DNA from: Sphingobacteriales bacterium
Lineage (GTDB): Bacteria; Bacteroidota; Bacteroidia; Chitinophagales; CAIOSU01
DNA length: 64,000 nt
Direction of reading: 5' to 3'
NCBI GenBank assembly: GCA_027483645.1
Contig: JAIXUD010000009.1
Location: 667,831 to 731,830 of the forward strand
Within the stretch, counting starts at the first letter, position 1. Each line of letters opens with the position of its first letter. The notes under the pieces were generated by a model. That model ran no database searches and had not been told where the DNA came from. It worked only from the letters and a program-made list of their open reading frames with translations. Below are positions 27,221 to 35,265 of this stretch, one piece after another. Both the position numbers and the translations under genes were made by a program.

Positions 27221-29329
27221 TTACTTATGATACTTCTGTACTTGGTGGTCGCTGATGCCGGTTTGGCGGGCAACATCCATCAAGTTGCCAATCAGGCTGC
27301 GGCTTTCGTCATTATCAGCTTGGGTCATCAACTTGTATAACAGGGCGGCAATACTCAGGTTTTTTACATCCTCTGTGTTTACGCCAAACTTGTCCATCAA
27401 GCTTTTAAGGTTCAGTTTAAAACCGTTCTCCTGATCTGGGCTCAAGAAAGCTTGTGCTACATTTTGCAGCACTTCGCTGTTTTCTACCAGCCTATCCACC
27501 TGCTTACCGGCCGTAATGGCGTTCACTATGCGGTCAAAGAATACGGTCTCCCCGCCCACAATATCGATTTTGGCGGTTTTCAAAGCCTCACCCATTACCG
27601 AAGCCTGCGCCTGAGCAATGTCTTTCTGTATATTGATTTGAGCCAACTCCACTTGTTTCTCTTTGTCCAAACGCAACTTGAATTCCTCGTGGTCTCGACC
27701 AATGCCGTCCAACTTCTTCATTGCTTCGGCCTTCTCATAAATACCTTTGGCTTCAGCAACAGCTTTTTTCTCGATAACATCCGCTTCGGCTAGGCCTTGG
27801 CTTTGGATAACTTCCGCATGCACGTTACCGCTCTTACGGTCGGCTTCGGCTTTTACTTCGATGCCTTTGGCTTCAGCAATAGCTTTACGCTCAATAATGG
27901 CAGCTTCCGATGCGCCAAACTTTTCGTTGGCAGCAGCTTTGGCCTCGATAACTTGGGCTTCGGATAGGCCGATAGTGGCTTCTTCCCTGGCTTTGGCTTC
28001 GGCAATTATCTTGCGGCTCTCCGATTCGCGCGATGCAGCTTCTTTATTGGCATCGGCCTCAATAATCAACTGCTTGGCGCGGAACTCGCTGGCGCTGCGT
28101 TCGGCCTCAGCCTCTTTCACGCGCTGTACCAATAACTCCTCGGCACTCTTCTCAGCATGGGTAATGGCAACTTTTTTCTCCCTGTCTGCCAAAGCAAAAG
28201 CACGCAAGTCATTGATTTTCTCTTCTTCTTCAACCACCGTTTTTTCCAACATTACGCGCTCTTTAATCACGTCTTGTATGTTGCGGCGCTCTGTTTCCAC
28301 GGCTTTCTCTTTCTCAATGTTAGCCAAAGTTACTATGCGCTCGCGCTCGGTTACTTCCAGCATACGGTCTTTTTCCACACGCTCGGTTTCCACGGCTTCG
28401 GTGCGCTCCTTGTTTTTGCGGGCCACGGTTACTTGGCGCAGTTTGTTCTCCTCGGCAATCTGTATTTCCTCCTCGGTGGCAATACGGGCATTCTCCGATT
28501 TTTTGCGCTCTTCCTCTTGTACCTTGGCGGTTTCGGCCTCTTCTCGGGCACGAACGGTCAATATTTCACGCTTCTGCTTTTCTTCTTTTTCGGCTAATTG
28601 GCGCTCCAATTCTAAGATAGCTTCACGGGCTTCCACGTCTTGCTTCTTGATGGTCTTCTCCTCATCGCGGCGGATCAGGTTGGCCTTCATTTTCTGTATG
28701 GCAGTCAACTCCACAATCTTCTTGATACCTTCAGCATCCAAGATGTTGTCTTGTTGTAAAAACTGCAACGGGGTTTGCTCCAAATAGTCAATAGCGCAGT
28801 CATCAAGGATGTAACCGTTCAAGTCGGTACCAATGATGTCCAATATCTCCAGCTTAAAGCGCTCACGGGCATCGTAAAGCTCCACAAAGTCGAACTTCTT
28901 ACCCACGGTTTTCAAAGCCTCGGAGAACTTGGCCTCGAACAAGGTGTTCAAGGTCTCAATGCTCGATGCGCGGCCAGTACCGATGGTTTGAGCCACCTTC
29001 ACCACGTCGTCGTGAGATTTGTTAACCCTAACGAAGAAGGCCACCTTAATGTCGGCGCGCATGTTATCCTTACAAATAAGGCCGTCTTTGCCTAGGCGGT
29101 CAATCTCTACCTTTTTTACGGATAGGTCCATCACCTCCATTCGGTGGATGATGGGTACCACCAACATACCGTTGAAGGCCACTTTGGTGCCGCCCAAACC
29201 GGTACGGATGAGGGCCTCGCCCTGTATAATCTTTTTGTACCACTTGGCGATGATGGCAAGCAGGCCGAAGAACAGCACTAAGCTTACCACTATAACTACC
29301 CAGAACATTTGTATTGGTAATCCTTCCAT
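27221..29329 (-). CDS. YqiK-like flotillin (SPFH protein)
   Basis: A 702-residue protein from the ATG at 29329 (MEGLPIQMFWVV). The longer frame to 29371 starts inside a heptad array and is rejected. It has an N-terminal membrane helix (~7-30), an SPFH domain (~38-185), a very long charged coiled coil with EAKA/AEAKG repeats (~190-600) and a flotillin C-terminal segment (~610-690). Flotillins form membrane-bound oligomeric scaffolds that organise membrane microdomains. Pairing with a YqiJ-like gene is the E. coli yqiJ-yqiK arrangement. It is read leftwards in the membrane locus. Confidence 0.92.
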   Translation of the reverse strand: MEGLPIQMFWVVIVVSLVLFFGLLAIIAKWYKKIIQGEALIRTGLGGTKVAFNGMLVVPIIHRMEVMDLSVKKVEIDRLGKDGLICKDNMRADIKVAFFVRVNKSHDDVVKVAQTIGTGRASSIETLNTLFEAKFSEALKTVGKKFDFVELYDARERFKLEILDIIGTDLNGYILDDCAIDYLEQTPLQFLQQDNILDAEGIKKIVELTAIQKMKANLIRRDEEKTIKKQDVEAREAILELERQLAEKEEKQKREILTVRAREEAETAKVQEEERKKSENARIATEEEIQIAEENKLRQVTVARKNKERTEAVETERVEKDRMLEVTERERIVTLANIEKEKAVETERRNIQDVIKERVMLEKTVVEEEEKINDLRAFALADREKKVAITHAEKSAEELLVQRVKEAEAERSASEFRAKQLIIEADANKEAASRESESRKIIAEAKAREEATIGLSEAQVIEAKAAANEKFGASEAAIIERKAIAEAKGIEVKAEADRKSGNVHAEVIQSQGLAEADVIEKKAVAEAKGIYEKAEAMKKLDGIGRDHEEFKLRLDKEKQVELAQINIQKDIAQAQASVMGEALKTAKIDIVGGETVFFDRIVNAITAGKQVDRLVENSEVLQNVAQAFLSPDQENGFKLNLKSLMDKFGVNTEDVKNLSIAALLYKLMTQADNDESRSLIGNLMDVARQTGISDHQVQKYHK

Positions 29330-29357
29330 TTTTTGTTTGGTTAATTGGTTAGTAGTT

Positions 29358-29387
29358 AGTCCATGGTCCACAGTCGATGGTCCACGG
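29358..29387. repeat. Heptad array, GGACCAT family
   Basis: Units AGTCCAT, GGTCCAC, AGTCGAT, GGTCCAC in 7-nt register. On the gene side it is flanked by TTAATTG-like heptads (29338-29357). It sits between the mini-SPFH stop and the flotillin start. Confidence 0.65.
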
Positions 29388-29437
29388 TAATTGTTATCAG
29401 TTAATCCGTTAATCCGTATTTGATGAAATGCTAATTC

Positions 29438-29989
29438 CTAATTGCCCCTATATCTCGTCTTCGTCAACAGCTCCGGGTCTACAAACTCCAGCGCCAAACT
29501 ATCCATTTGGAAACCTGTTTTATCCAGCCCGAGCCGCTGGATTACTTGTTTTTTAAATTCCGTTTCATGCTCCACCAAGGCTACCGATGGTATTTGGTCG
29601 CCCGTGTCTCGCACTGCTTTTTCCAGTGCATCTTCCAGTTGCATCAGCATACCAGCTTCTGCGTTGGTGCCTGTGCCGAAGTTTTTGGCCACCTGCTTCA
29701 CGCCCTCCACATCGGGCTTTACCCTTATCAGTGCCACCACCCGAAGCTCCAGTTTCACGCCATCGGCACACTCCAGCGCTTTATCTTCGCGGCATTCGGC
29801 GGCTATCTTTTTCAGGGTAAGGTCGATGTTATCGTAGGCTTTTTTGCCTAGTAATTGCCAATAATATTGGAAATACACCGAATTCCCCTTTTTAATAACG
29901 GCTTGACCTTGCACCACCTTTCTATACCCAAGCAGAAACAGCACCGCGAGCAATACCACGCCCCCAAGTATGATTAACAGTATCTGCAC
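29438..29989 (-). CDS. Minimal SPFH-domain protein without coiled-coil tail
   Basis: A 183-residue protein with one N-terminal membrane helix (~3-22) and a single SPFH-like domain. It aligns by eye with the neighbouring flotillin's SPFH domain: QGQAVIKKG with QGEALIRTG, KLELRVVALIRVKP with RADIKVAFFVRVNK, VKQVAKNFGTGTNAE with VVKVAQTIGTGRASS, and LALEFVDPELL at the end. It lacks the ~500-residue coiled coil, so it may cap or regulate flotillin assemblies. It follows the YqiJ-like gene by 3 nt, so the two are surely cotranscribed. Confidence 0.75.
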   Translation of the reverse strand: MQILLIILGGVVLLAVLFLLGYRKVVQGQAVIKKGNSVYFQYYWQLLGKKAYDNIDLTLKKIAAECREDKALECADGVKLELRVVALIRVKPDVEGVKQVAKNFGTGTNAEAGMLMQLEDALEKAVRDTGDQIPSVALVEHETEFKKQVIQRLGLDKTGFQMDSLALEFVDPELLTKTRYRGN

Positions 29990-29992
29990 AGT

Positions 29993-30661
29993 TTAGTCTA
30001 TGGTTTCGTAGGTTTCTGCCCAATAAAACCGGTTGCCCTCGCCTTCGTCAGCGATGCTCACTTTGGAGCCTTTCGGCAGTTTTACCCCTTTTTTCGATTT
30101 TACGTTCACTATCATCGGGTCGCCGTTTACCATTATCTCGGCCTGGCCCAATTTATTTTCTTCCACGGTAACAGTTACTAAACCCGTACGGCCTAGGAAA
30201 TCAATTGATTCCTCACCCTTGTAGCCTAGTTTTTTATAAAAACCGATCAACGGCGTAGTCACTATTTTCGACATGATAGCACCGCCAATCGCTGCAGGCA
30301 GTGTGTACAGCGCAGCCAACCAGCCCCAATCCCAAGGGTTTAGGTAGTAGTTTAGCAGCACATTTATCACCCAGCCGCTTAGGGCAAAAATGGTGAGGAT
30401 TACCATCAGCGGCACCTCGCCCATGTTAAAGAACTTCATAAAACCGTGTAACCAGCTATCTGGGTCCACGCTGATGTCTTTATGGATATCAGAATCGCCG
30501 TCGAGGTCTAAGTCATGATCCACATGGGCATCCATGTCGATGTCTAGAAAGTCCATATCCGCCAAGCCCACAATTACCATAAGCCAATAGCCCACGCATA
30601 GCACCAATAGAATGGTCCAAGCAAGGTTGTGAAAGGATATGGCTTCTAAAAAGAGTTCCAT
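29993..30661 (-). CDS. YqiJ/NfeD-like membrane protein with OB-fold end
   Basis: A 222-residue inner-membrane protein. It has a helix at ~12-34, an unusual acidic/histidine-rich loop (~35-66, many Asp with H48/H50-type histidines), helices at ~80-105 and ~115-145, then a C-terminal OB-fold-like domain (FLGRTGLVTVTVEENKLGQA, ~150-215). This matches YqiJ (YqiJ-like/DUF1449), the usual partner of YqiK-type flotillins. NfeD-like OB domains bind SPFH proteins or lipids in known cases. It is located just upstream of both SPFH genes. Confidence 0.82.
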   Translation of the reverse strand: MELFLEAISFHNLAWTILLVLCVGYWLMVIVGLADMDFLDIDMDAHVDHDLDLDGDSDIHKDISVDPDSWLHGFMKFFNMGEVPLMVILTIFALSGWVINVLLNYYLNPWDWGWLAALYTLPAAIGGAIMSKIVTTPLIGFYKKLGYKGEESIDFLGRTGLVTVTVEENKLGQAEIMVNGDPMIVNVKSKKGVKLPKGSKVSIADEGEGNRFYWAETYETID

Positions 30662-30670
30662 GTTTTTTTA

Positions 30671-30726
30671 GTATCAAGACGCAAGTATCAAGTATCAAGT
30701 ATCAAGTAGTGAGTATCAAGTACTTA
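30671..30726. repeat. Heptad array, GTATCAA family (8 units)
   Basis: The longest array here: GTATCAA, GACGCAA, GTATCAA x3, GTAGTGA, GTATCAA, GTACTTA, all in 7-nt register. It begins 9 nt from the start codon of the YqiJ-like gene. Confidence 0.8.
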
Positions 30727-30827
30727 TTAACTACTCTCAAATTCTATGATTTGGCAATTAGGGGAGATTTTGGGTTGATGTTTCCATCAACCCATCTGTC
30801 CCTTTATTCCGAAATTTAATTAATTTA

Positions 30828-31580
30828 TTAACTATTACCTACACTACCAGCGCTGTTGCTAGAGCTTTCTGGCAATGAAAGGGTCAAGCCCATTTTTGAT
30901 TTTAGTTGTGCTAAAGCATCGTCGGCATCCACATAGCGGCGGTCAAGGGCCTTGTCAATCTCCTCGTCCACGCTCTTCGCTTCGTTCGCAATCTGTCCGT
31001 AAGATTCTGCCAAAGCCTCGTCTTGCAACACTTTATCCTTCATACGCTCTAGCATGGCTACGGTACTGTTACCATCAATCTGTGCCAATTGCTTGTTCAG
31101 GTTTTTGGTAGCGGTGCTCACCCTTACGCGGGCTTTCAGCGTGCGCAGCTCGTTCTCCCACTTGCTCACGTTGGCACGTATGGTTTTCACATTCGTGTCC
31201 AGTTGGGCCACTTGGGTCTCAAAGCGGGTTTGGTCGTCGTGCAGCTTGGTGGCGTGGCGGGTGTTTTCTTCCTGCTTTACCAAGGCTTCTTTAGCCAGGC
31301 GCTCCGCTTCGGTAGCGGCCAGTTCGCCTTTTTGGGCGCGCTTCAGCAATAGCATAGCTTTAGCTTCATAGTCCTTCGCTTTTTCGTGCGCTTCTTGCGC
31401 CTCGTTGCGGCTGCGGATGGCCATAGCCTTTACCTGTGCAAGGGCTTCAAGGCTCTTGTTAAGGTCTTCCTTCATATCGCGGATACCCTGCTCGGTAAGC
31501 TTTATGGGGTCTTCCAGCTTATCAATCGCCGAGTGTGTTTCGGCTTGGCCTATCGTAAAAAGTCTTTTGAATATATTCAT
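30828..31580 (-). CDS. PspA/IM30 family membrane-stress protein
   Basis: A 250-residue, almost wholly alpha-helical protein. It starts with an amphipathic helix (MNIFKRLFTIGQAETHSAID) and then long coiled-coil helices (~25-185) and a C-terminal helical part (~195-240). This is the PspA/Vipp1/IM30 (ESCRT-III-like) fold, which forms rods or rings on damaged membrane. The DPIKLTEQGIRDMKEDL helix is typical. It is translated 15 nt after the YjfI-like gene, as in enterobacterial yjfI-yjfJ. Confidence 0.93.
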   Translation of the reverse strand: MNIFKRLFTIGQAETHSAIDKLEDPIKLTEQGIRDMKEDLNKSLEALAQVKAMAIRSRNEAQEAHEKAKDYEAKAMLLLKRAQKGELAATEAERLAKEALVKQEENTRHATKLHDDQTRFETQVAQLDTNVKTIRANVSKWENELRTLKARVRVSTATKNLNKQLAQIDGNSTVAMLERMKDKVLQDEALAESYGQIANEAKSVDEEIDKALDRRYVDADDALAQLKSKMGLTLSLPESSSNSAGSVGNS

Positions 31581-31595
31581 GGCAATGTGATTTTC

Positions 31596-31988
31596 TTAGT
31601 TTTTAGAAAAGGCGATGATTTCGTCGGAATACTCGCTCATCAGCAACGACAGCGAATTGAGCGTGCCTTCCAGCTCATTGCGGTCTAGGTTTTCCAGTTG
31701 CACCGTATCGCGGAAGATTACCTTCGTACCCGTCTCGTCCAACACAAATGCGCCGTGGATAATGTCGCGGTTCTTTTTCAGCAAGCTCTTGAAAACGTCC
31801 TTTTCGTGGCTTACATCAAAAATAAACTGCTCGAATATAACGATCGGGTCGGCCAAGCCGATTACTAAATTGCGTATGCCATCATCTTCTTTCGATATCA
31901 CCAAAACACCGTCAGTGGTATCTTCGTGGGTTATTTGGTATCCCAAATCCAGCAAAAAATCCTTTACTTTATTAAAGTGGTTTTCCAT
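31596..31988 (-). CDS. YjfI/DUF2170-like protein
   Basis: A 130-residue soluble protein without signal peptide or membrane helix. The pattern fits DUF2170/YjfI: an N-terminal helix, LVISKEDDGIRNLVIGLADP strands, KNRDIIHGAFVLDE, then a final helix LNSLSLLMSEYSDEIIAF. YjfI is the standard neighbour of one PspA subgroup, and here too it is the first gene before pspA. Its function is unknown. Assignment rests on pattern and context, so a different small family is possible. Confidence 0.68.
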   Translation of the reverse strand: MENHFNKVKDFLLDLGYQITHEDTTDGVLVISKEDDGIRNLVIGLADPIVIFEQFIFDVSHEKDVFKSLLKKNRDIIHGAFVLDETGTKVIFRDTVQLENLDRNELEGTLNSLSLLMSEYSDEIIAFSKN

Positions 31989-32326
31989 AGTTGTTCCTTT
32001 TGTTTTTAAACAGCTACCTAAGTTAGTAATTAGTTTGTGGAGTAATTAATAAATAGCCATATAGCATGAAGAAAGATTGATTGTTAATATTTACCTCACA
32101 TGCTACATAGGCCATCCGTGGTTTTTAATGGCGTCCAACAAAAAAATTACACTCCTTAGTGGCTGTTTAGCGTGAAGCCTTCAGGCTGTAACACCCAAAG
32201 ACTTCACGTTTTACACACCTTGCGAAGAGCCCTTTTGCTATCTTCGCTTTGATTGTGAAATTAAAATTACCAATAAAAATGGAATTTCCAAAAATATTGG
32301 CATAATTTAGAACAAATTTTTTGGCT
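31989..32326. promoter_or_regulatory. Divergent control region of the membrane locus
   Basis: The 338-nt gap lies between the YjfI-like gene (leftwards) and the XRE-S24 regulator (rightwards). An inverted repeat CGTGAAG (32171-32177) ... CTTCACG (32202-32208) is followed by TTTT; it could be an operator or a small-RNA/terminator hairpin. TGGAATTTCCA (32280-32290) is an 11-nt palindrome 37 nt before the regulator start, a possible self-regulation site. No clear TAnnTTTG promoter stands near either start. Confidence 0.45.
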
Positions 32327-33031
32327 ATGTCGTGTATTGGCAAGAATATCAAGAAAATAAGGTCAGTAAAAAAAATCAACCAGGCCGACTTCGCCGACCT
32401 CTTTAACCTTGCCAGGGCAAGCGTTGGCAGTTACGAGGAGGGCCGAGCCGAACCAAAAATCGATACCGTTATCGCCATTGCCAACCATTTTGGCATCTCC
32501 ATTGATTTGTTGTTGAAAAAAGAGCTTACCGTAAACGAGCTGTACCGTTTCGACATCTTTAAACCGGAACTACAACAATCCCTCGTAGCCGAGCCGCACG
32601 CGCATATATTACCTCCAACAGTTGCTGGTATCCCGCTGCTCACCGCTGCACATACCGGCGAGTACATATTGCAGAAAGGCGCTGCCGCCTTCGTAGGCCA
32701 ATTGCCGCAACTACACTTGCCTTTCTTGCCGAAGGGTAATTACCGCGCCTTCGAAGTGATGGATAGTGATACGACATTCCATAAGGGCGATGTGGTGATC
32801 GGCCAAAAGCTCTCGCACAAGGAAAAACCCGAGCAAGGGCTATACTATATAGTGCTTACACCCACCAAGGTTATCATTAACCAAACCAACGCGCAGCTCA
32901 CCATTACCGAGGAGATTGTGGAAAAATGGGAAGTGACGCATAGTATTGCCGCTTTTAAACCAATTGCTGCTGGTGATTTGGAGGAGCGATTGGCCAGGTT
33001 AGAGCGGTTGGTGGAGGGGTTGATTGGTTAA
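32327..33031 (+). CDS. XRE-family regulator with S24-like sensor domain
   Basis: A 234-residue protein from ATG 32327; an in-frame TTG at 32321 is also possible. The Cro/CI-type HTH is at ~5-60 (IKKIRSVKKINQADFADLF, ASVGSYEEGRAEP), followed by a linker and an S24/LexA-like C-terminal domain (~120-200). The usual GDSM of self-cleaving members reads DSDT here, so autocleavage is doubtful. Domain order is that of CI/LexA-like repressors found in Bacteroidota. It is divergent from the YjfI-PspA-flotillin genes and so is a candidate regulator of them. Confidence 0.85.
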   Translation: MSCIGKNIKKIRSVKKINQADFADLFNLARASVGSYEEGRAEPKIDTVIAIANHFGISIDLLLKKELTVNELYRFDIFKPELQQSLVAEPHAHILPPTVAGIPLLTAAHTGEYILQKGAAAFVGQLPQLHLPFLPKGNYRAFEVMDSDTTFHKGDVVIGQKLSHKEKPEQGLYYIVLTPTKVIINQTNAQLTITEEIVEKWEVTHSIAAFKPIAAGDLEERLARLERLVEGLIG

Positions 33032-33040
33032 TTGTAATTA

Positions 33041-33069
33041 GTCGACGGTCCACGGTCGATGGTCCACGG
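33041..33069. repeat. Heptad array, GGACCAT family
   Basis: Units GTCGACG, GTCCACG, GTCGATG, GTCCACG in perfect 7-nt register, 9 nt after the regulator stop codon. Confidence 0.7.
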
Positions 33070-33155
33070 ATGCTCCAAACTTTATTATGGTGTTTCACCA
33101 GCGAGGACCCTGAAACTGGGCTTTACCTTAAGTGAGGACGCTTGTTTAAGGGTGC

Positions 33156-34073
33156 TTACCACAACTTATCCGCCTTTATATTTTCAACCTTGTTTTCATA
33201 GTGCTTACTGAAATTAGGGAAAAAGTTGAGGCCAGTTCTCGCTTCAATATCATTTATACTAGCTACAAACGAAAGGTCAATTTTTTGTTTATGCTCAAGG
33301 TTTTGGGGGAAGATAAAGGACAGGTACTGCGAATTACTAGGTACGGAATGGTCATACTGAAAAGGTCTTACCAAAATGCAGTAAAATGCTTCCGGTATGG
33401 GGATGCGTGCTCCGTTTTTTCGGATTAGATATTCAGGATTAGCAGAGAATATCGGCCCAACAACCACCCACAAATGTTCCATAGGTGCTTTTTTCTTACC
33501 TGCTTGCGAAGTATCTACTTCTTTGTCGTAGCAATATTTGTTCAATATTTCTTCTTCCAGTTTTTGCCAAACTCCCTGGTTCAATCCTGCTTTTTGGGGT
33601 CCAATGTTACTCATTAGAAAAGTCTCCATTTGGCTAAGTTTACCATATTGGTTGTTAATGGCAGCGTTGGGCACTAGGTGCCCTCTGTCATATCCACCAC
33701 CGTAAGTTTCGGTTCCAGTTTTGCAGGTATCGGGCAATCTGTTATCCTCCACAAAGAAAAGTGGTCTGGCAAAATCCGCATGTTTCTTTGCCTTAGAAAC
33801 TTGGTAAGCAGCCCAAAGAGGTTGCTTGCGAAGTGGGGAATATCCTATTGCATACCCTTGGTTCACCAAAATAATTAGGGAATCACCGCAGTTTTGATTG
33901 AGCGGGGTGCCATGTATGCTGAAAACCTCAGTAAGGTGTGCTTGGGGCTTGCAAACATCCGCTATCATAGTGCAATTAGTTAAGCCATCTTGAGCCTGTG
34001 CCCAATTGAAACCACCCATCACCATAATTATAGCAACAAACAATCTGAAATATGCTAGATAAACTTTAAACAT
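33156..34073 (-). CDS. Secreted DNA/RNA non-specific endonuclease
   Basis: A 305-residue nuclease of the NucA/EndoG beta-beta-alpha-metal family. A signal peptide (~1-28, ending AQAQDG) precedes the domain. The catalytic DRGH motif (GGYDRGHLVPNAA, His near residue 127) and the metal-ligand helix MSNIGPQKAGLNQGVW are intact. The C-terminal FPQNLEHKQKIDLSFVASIND fits too. It probably degrades nucleic acid outside the cytoplasm for phosphate or nucleotides. It converges with the XRE regulator and is probably monocistronic. Confidence 0.92.
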   Translation of the reverse strand: MFKVYLAYFRLFVAIIMVMGGFNWAQAQDGLTNCTMIADVCKPQAHLTEVFSIHGTPLNQNCGDSLIILVNQGYAIGYSPLRKQPLWAAYQVSKAKKHADFARPLFFVEDNRLPDTCKTGTETYGGGYDRGHLVPNAAINNQYGKLSQMETFLMSNIGPQKAGLNQGVWQKLEEEILNKYCYDKEVDTSQAGKKKAPMEHLWVVVGPIFSANPEYLIRKNGARIPIPEAFYCILVRPFQYDHSVPSNSQYLSFIFPQNLEHKQKIDLSFVASINDIEARTGLNFFPNFSKHYENKVENIKADKLW

Positions 34074-34170
34074 AAGGATGATTTTGTTGTAAAATTAAAA
34101 TAAAATATGAATGCGTGGATCGATTTCGACTGGATACTAAAAATGCCAAGTTAAAGTTGCTTGATTGCCG

Positions 34171-34178
34171 TACCTTTG
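34171..34178 (+). promoter_or_regulatory. Probable -7 promoter box of the Smr gene
   Basis: TACCTTTG matches TAnnTTTG. Transcription would start near 34184, which excludes the in-frame ATG at 34165 and supports the start at 34222. No good -33 TTTG is seen. Confidence 0.45.
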
Positions 34179-34221
34179 CACCCTCGAACCAAGCTGCCAC
34201 CTAGGTTGTTATGGTTTTGTA

Positions 34222-35010
34222 ATGGCTGAAAATCCCCTCCATACCGCTCCCCAAGGCTTTTACCTGGCCTTTGTACCCCGATACGATGTAGCGGGCACCT
34301 TGCATATGTTTACCCTCTACCTCATAAACCGACTGCCCGAAGAGGTACACTATGACTTCGACCTAGAAAAGAACAAGCAATGGCATGAGGGATTTGAGGG
34401 CCAAGTGAGCCCCGGCGATACCATTGTAATTACCGACCTTGATTTTATGGAGTTGGACAACCAGCCTATCATCAACTTGAAGTGCCGCGTTCGCTGGCAG
34501 GGCAAAACGGAGTTCTTCGAAAAATCCATACGCCCGAAGCCGAAGAACTTGTTGCAGCTAAAACACAATGAGTACCTAGAAGCACCTGCCTACCAATACG
34601 AACTGTGGATACCCAAAGCCACTAGTAATAAGCCCAATGCACCCGCCAAAACCATGGCCGTAGATACGGAGCTACTGCGCATGTATATGTTGCAAAACGG
34701 AACCCCTGTAGAGAAGGTAAGCATCAGCAGCACTCGCTTTGAGGTAGATTTGCACTTCGATGCCATCATGCCTGACGATGGCAGCCTATCATCCGGCGCC
34801 AAGTTCCATGTACAGATTGAGACGTTTCAAAAACAGCTGGACCTTGCCATTGCCAACGGCCAACACTATATGGTTTTCATACATGGTGTAGGCAGTGGCA
34901 AACTGAAAAAGGAACTATACAACCTCCTACAAAAGCATCCGCATGTGCGCTCCTACGGCCCATCGCTTGCACCTAAATATGGGTTTGGAGCTACGGAAGT
35001 GTATTTTTAG
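34222..35010 (+). CDS. Smr-domain protein (DUF2027/MutS2-like)
   Basis: The protein has 262 residues from ATG 34222 (MAENPLHTAPQGFYLAFVPR). The C-terminal ~80 residues are a Smr domain, probably an endonuclease or RNA-binding module: LDLAIANGQHYMVFIHGVGS followed by GKLKKELYNLL, where HGVGSGKLK is the signature. The first ~140 residues form a beta-rich region like DUF2027 proteins, but the whole protein is shorter than full DUF2027 members as I remember them. Its role is unknown. Confidence 0.85.
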   Translation: MAENPLHTAPQGFYLAFVPRYDVAGTLHMFTLYLINRLPEEVHYDFDLEKNKQWHEGFEGQVSPGDTIVITDLDFMELDNQPIINLKCRVRWQGKTEFFEKSIRPKPKNLLQLKHNEYLEAPAYQYELWIPKATSNKPNAPAKTMAVDTELLRMYMLQNGTPVEKVSISSTRFEVDLHFDAIMPDDGSLSSGAKFHVQIETFQKQLDLAIANGQHYMVFIHGVGSGKLKKELYNLLQKHPHVRSYGPSLAPKYGFGATEVYF

Positions 35011-35013
35011 GGA

Positions 35014-35061
35014 GTATCAAGTAGTGAGTATCAAGCCTGCCTGCCGGTAGGCAGGTATCAA
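35014..35061. repeat. Heptad array, GTATCAA family, with inserted palindrome
   Basis: GTATCAA, GTAGTGA, GTATCAA, then a 20-nt palindrome CCTGCCTGCCGGTAGGCAGG (35036-35055), then GTATCAA. It starts 3 nt after the Smr stop codon. Its inverted partner is at 35238-35265. Confidence 0.7.
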
Positions 35062-35171
35062 ATACCGATACGAATACAGCTGAAGGAACAGTCCTCAGAT
35101 ACTTCCCCATTTGGAAACATCAATATAACTGATGGTTAATTATCTAGGTATTTCTGGAAACGCATAACGTA

Positions 35172-35190
35172 CGTCGGGCGGTGCCCGACG
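35172..35190. repeat. CGTCGGGC palindrome, second locus
   Basis: CGTCGGGC-GGT-GCCCGACG is the same palindrome as 58-79, with another TCCCC/GGGGA hairpin at 35213-35225, also as in the first locus. Confidence 0.6.
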
Positions 35191-35237
35191 CTAGTGATAC
35201 CTATCCCCTTTGGGGAATACCACATTTGAAGCAACTC

Positions 35238-35265
35238 TTGATACTTGCTACTCACTACTTGATAC
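35238..35265. repeat. Heptad array, inverted GTATCAA family
   Basis: TTGATAC, TTGCTAC, TCACTAC, TTGATAC in 7-nt register. It is the reverse complement of the 35014-35034 array (about 21 of 22 positions) and ends at the stop codon of the convergent cystathionine-synthase gene. Confidence 0.75.

Noticed and set aside
27747..28787. 346-codon Ser/Ala-rich frame opposite the flotillin coiled coil
   Set aside because: Coiled-coil genes often leave long open antisense frames; composition is low complexity and there is no motif.
29330..29371. Upstream start extending the flotillin by 14 codons
   Set aside because: The extension is encoded by a heptad repeat array and would place residues before the membrane helix that have no family counterpart.
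30671..30726. CRISPR-like direct repeats
   Set aside because: Units are 7 nt with no spacers, so they are tandem arrays, not CRISPR.
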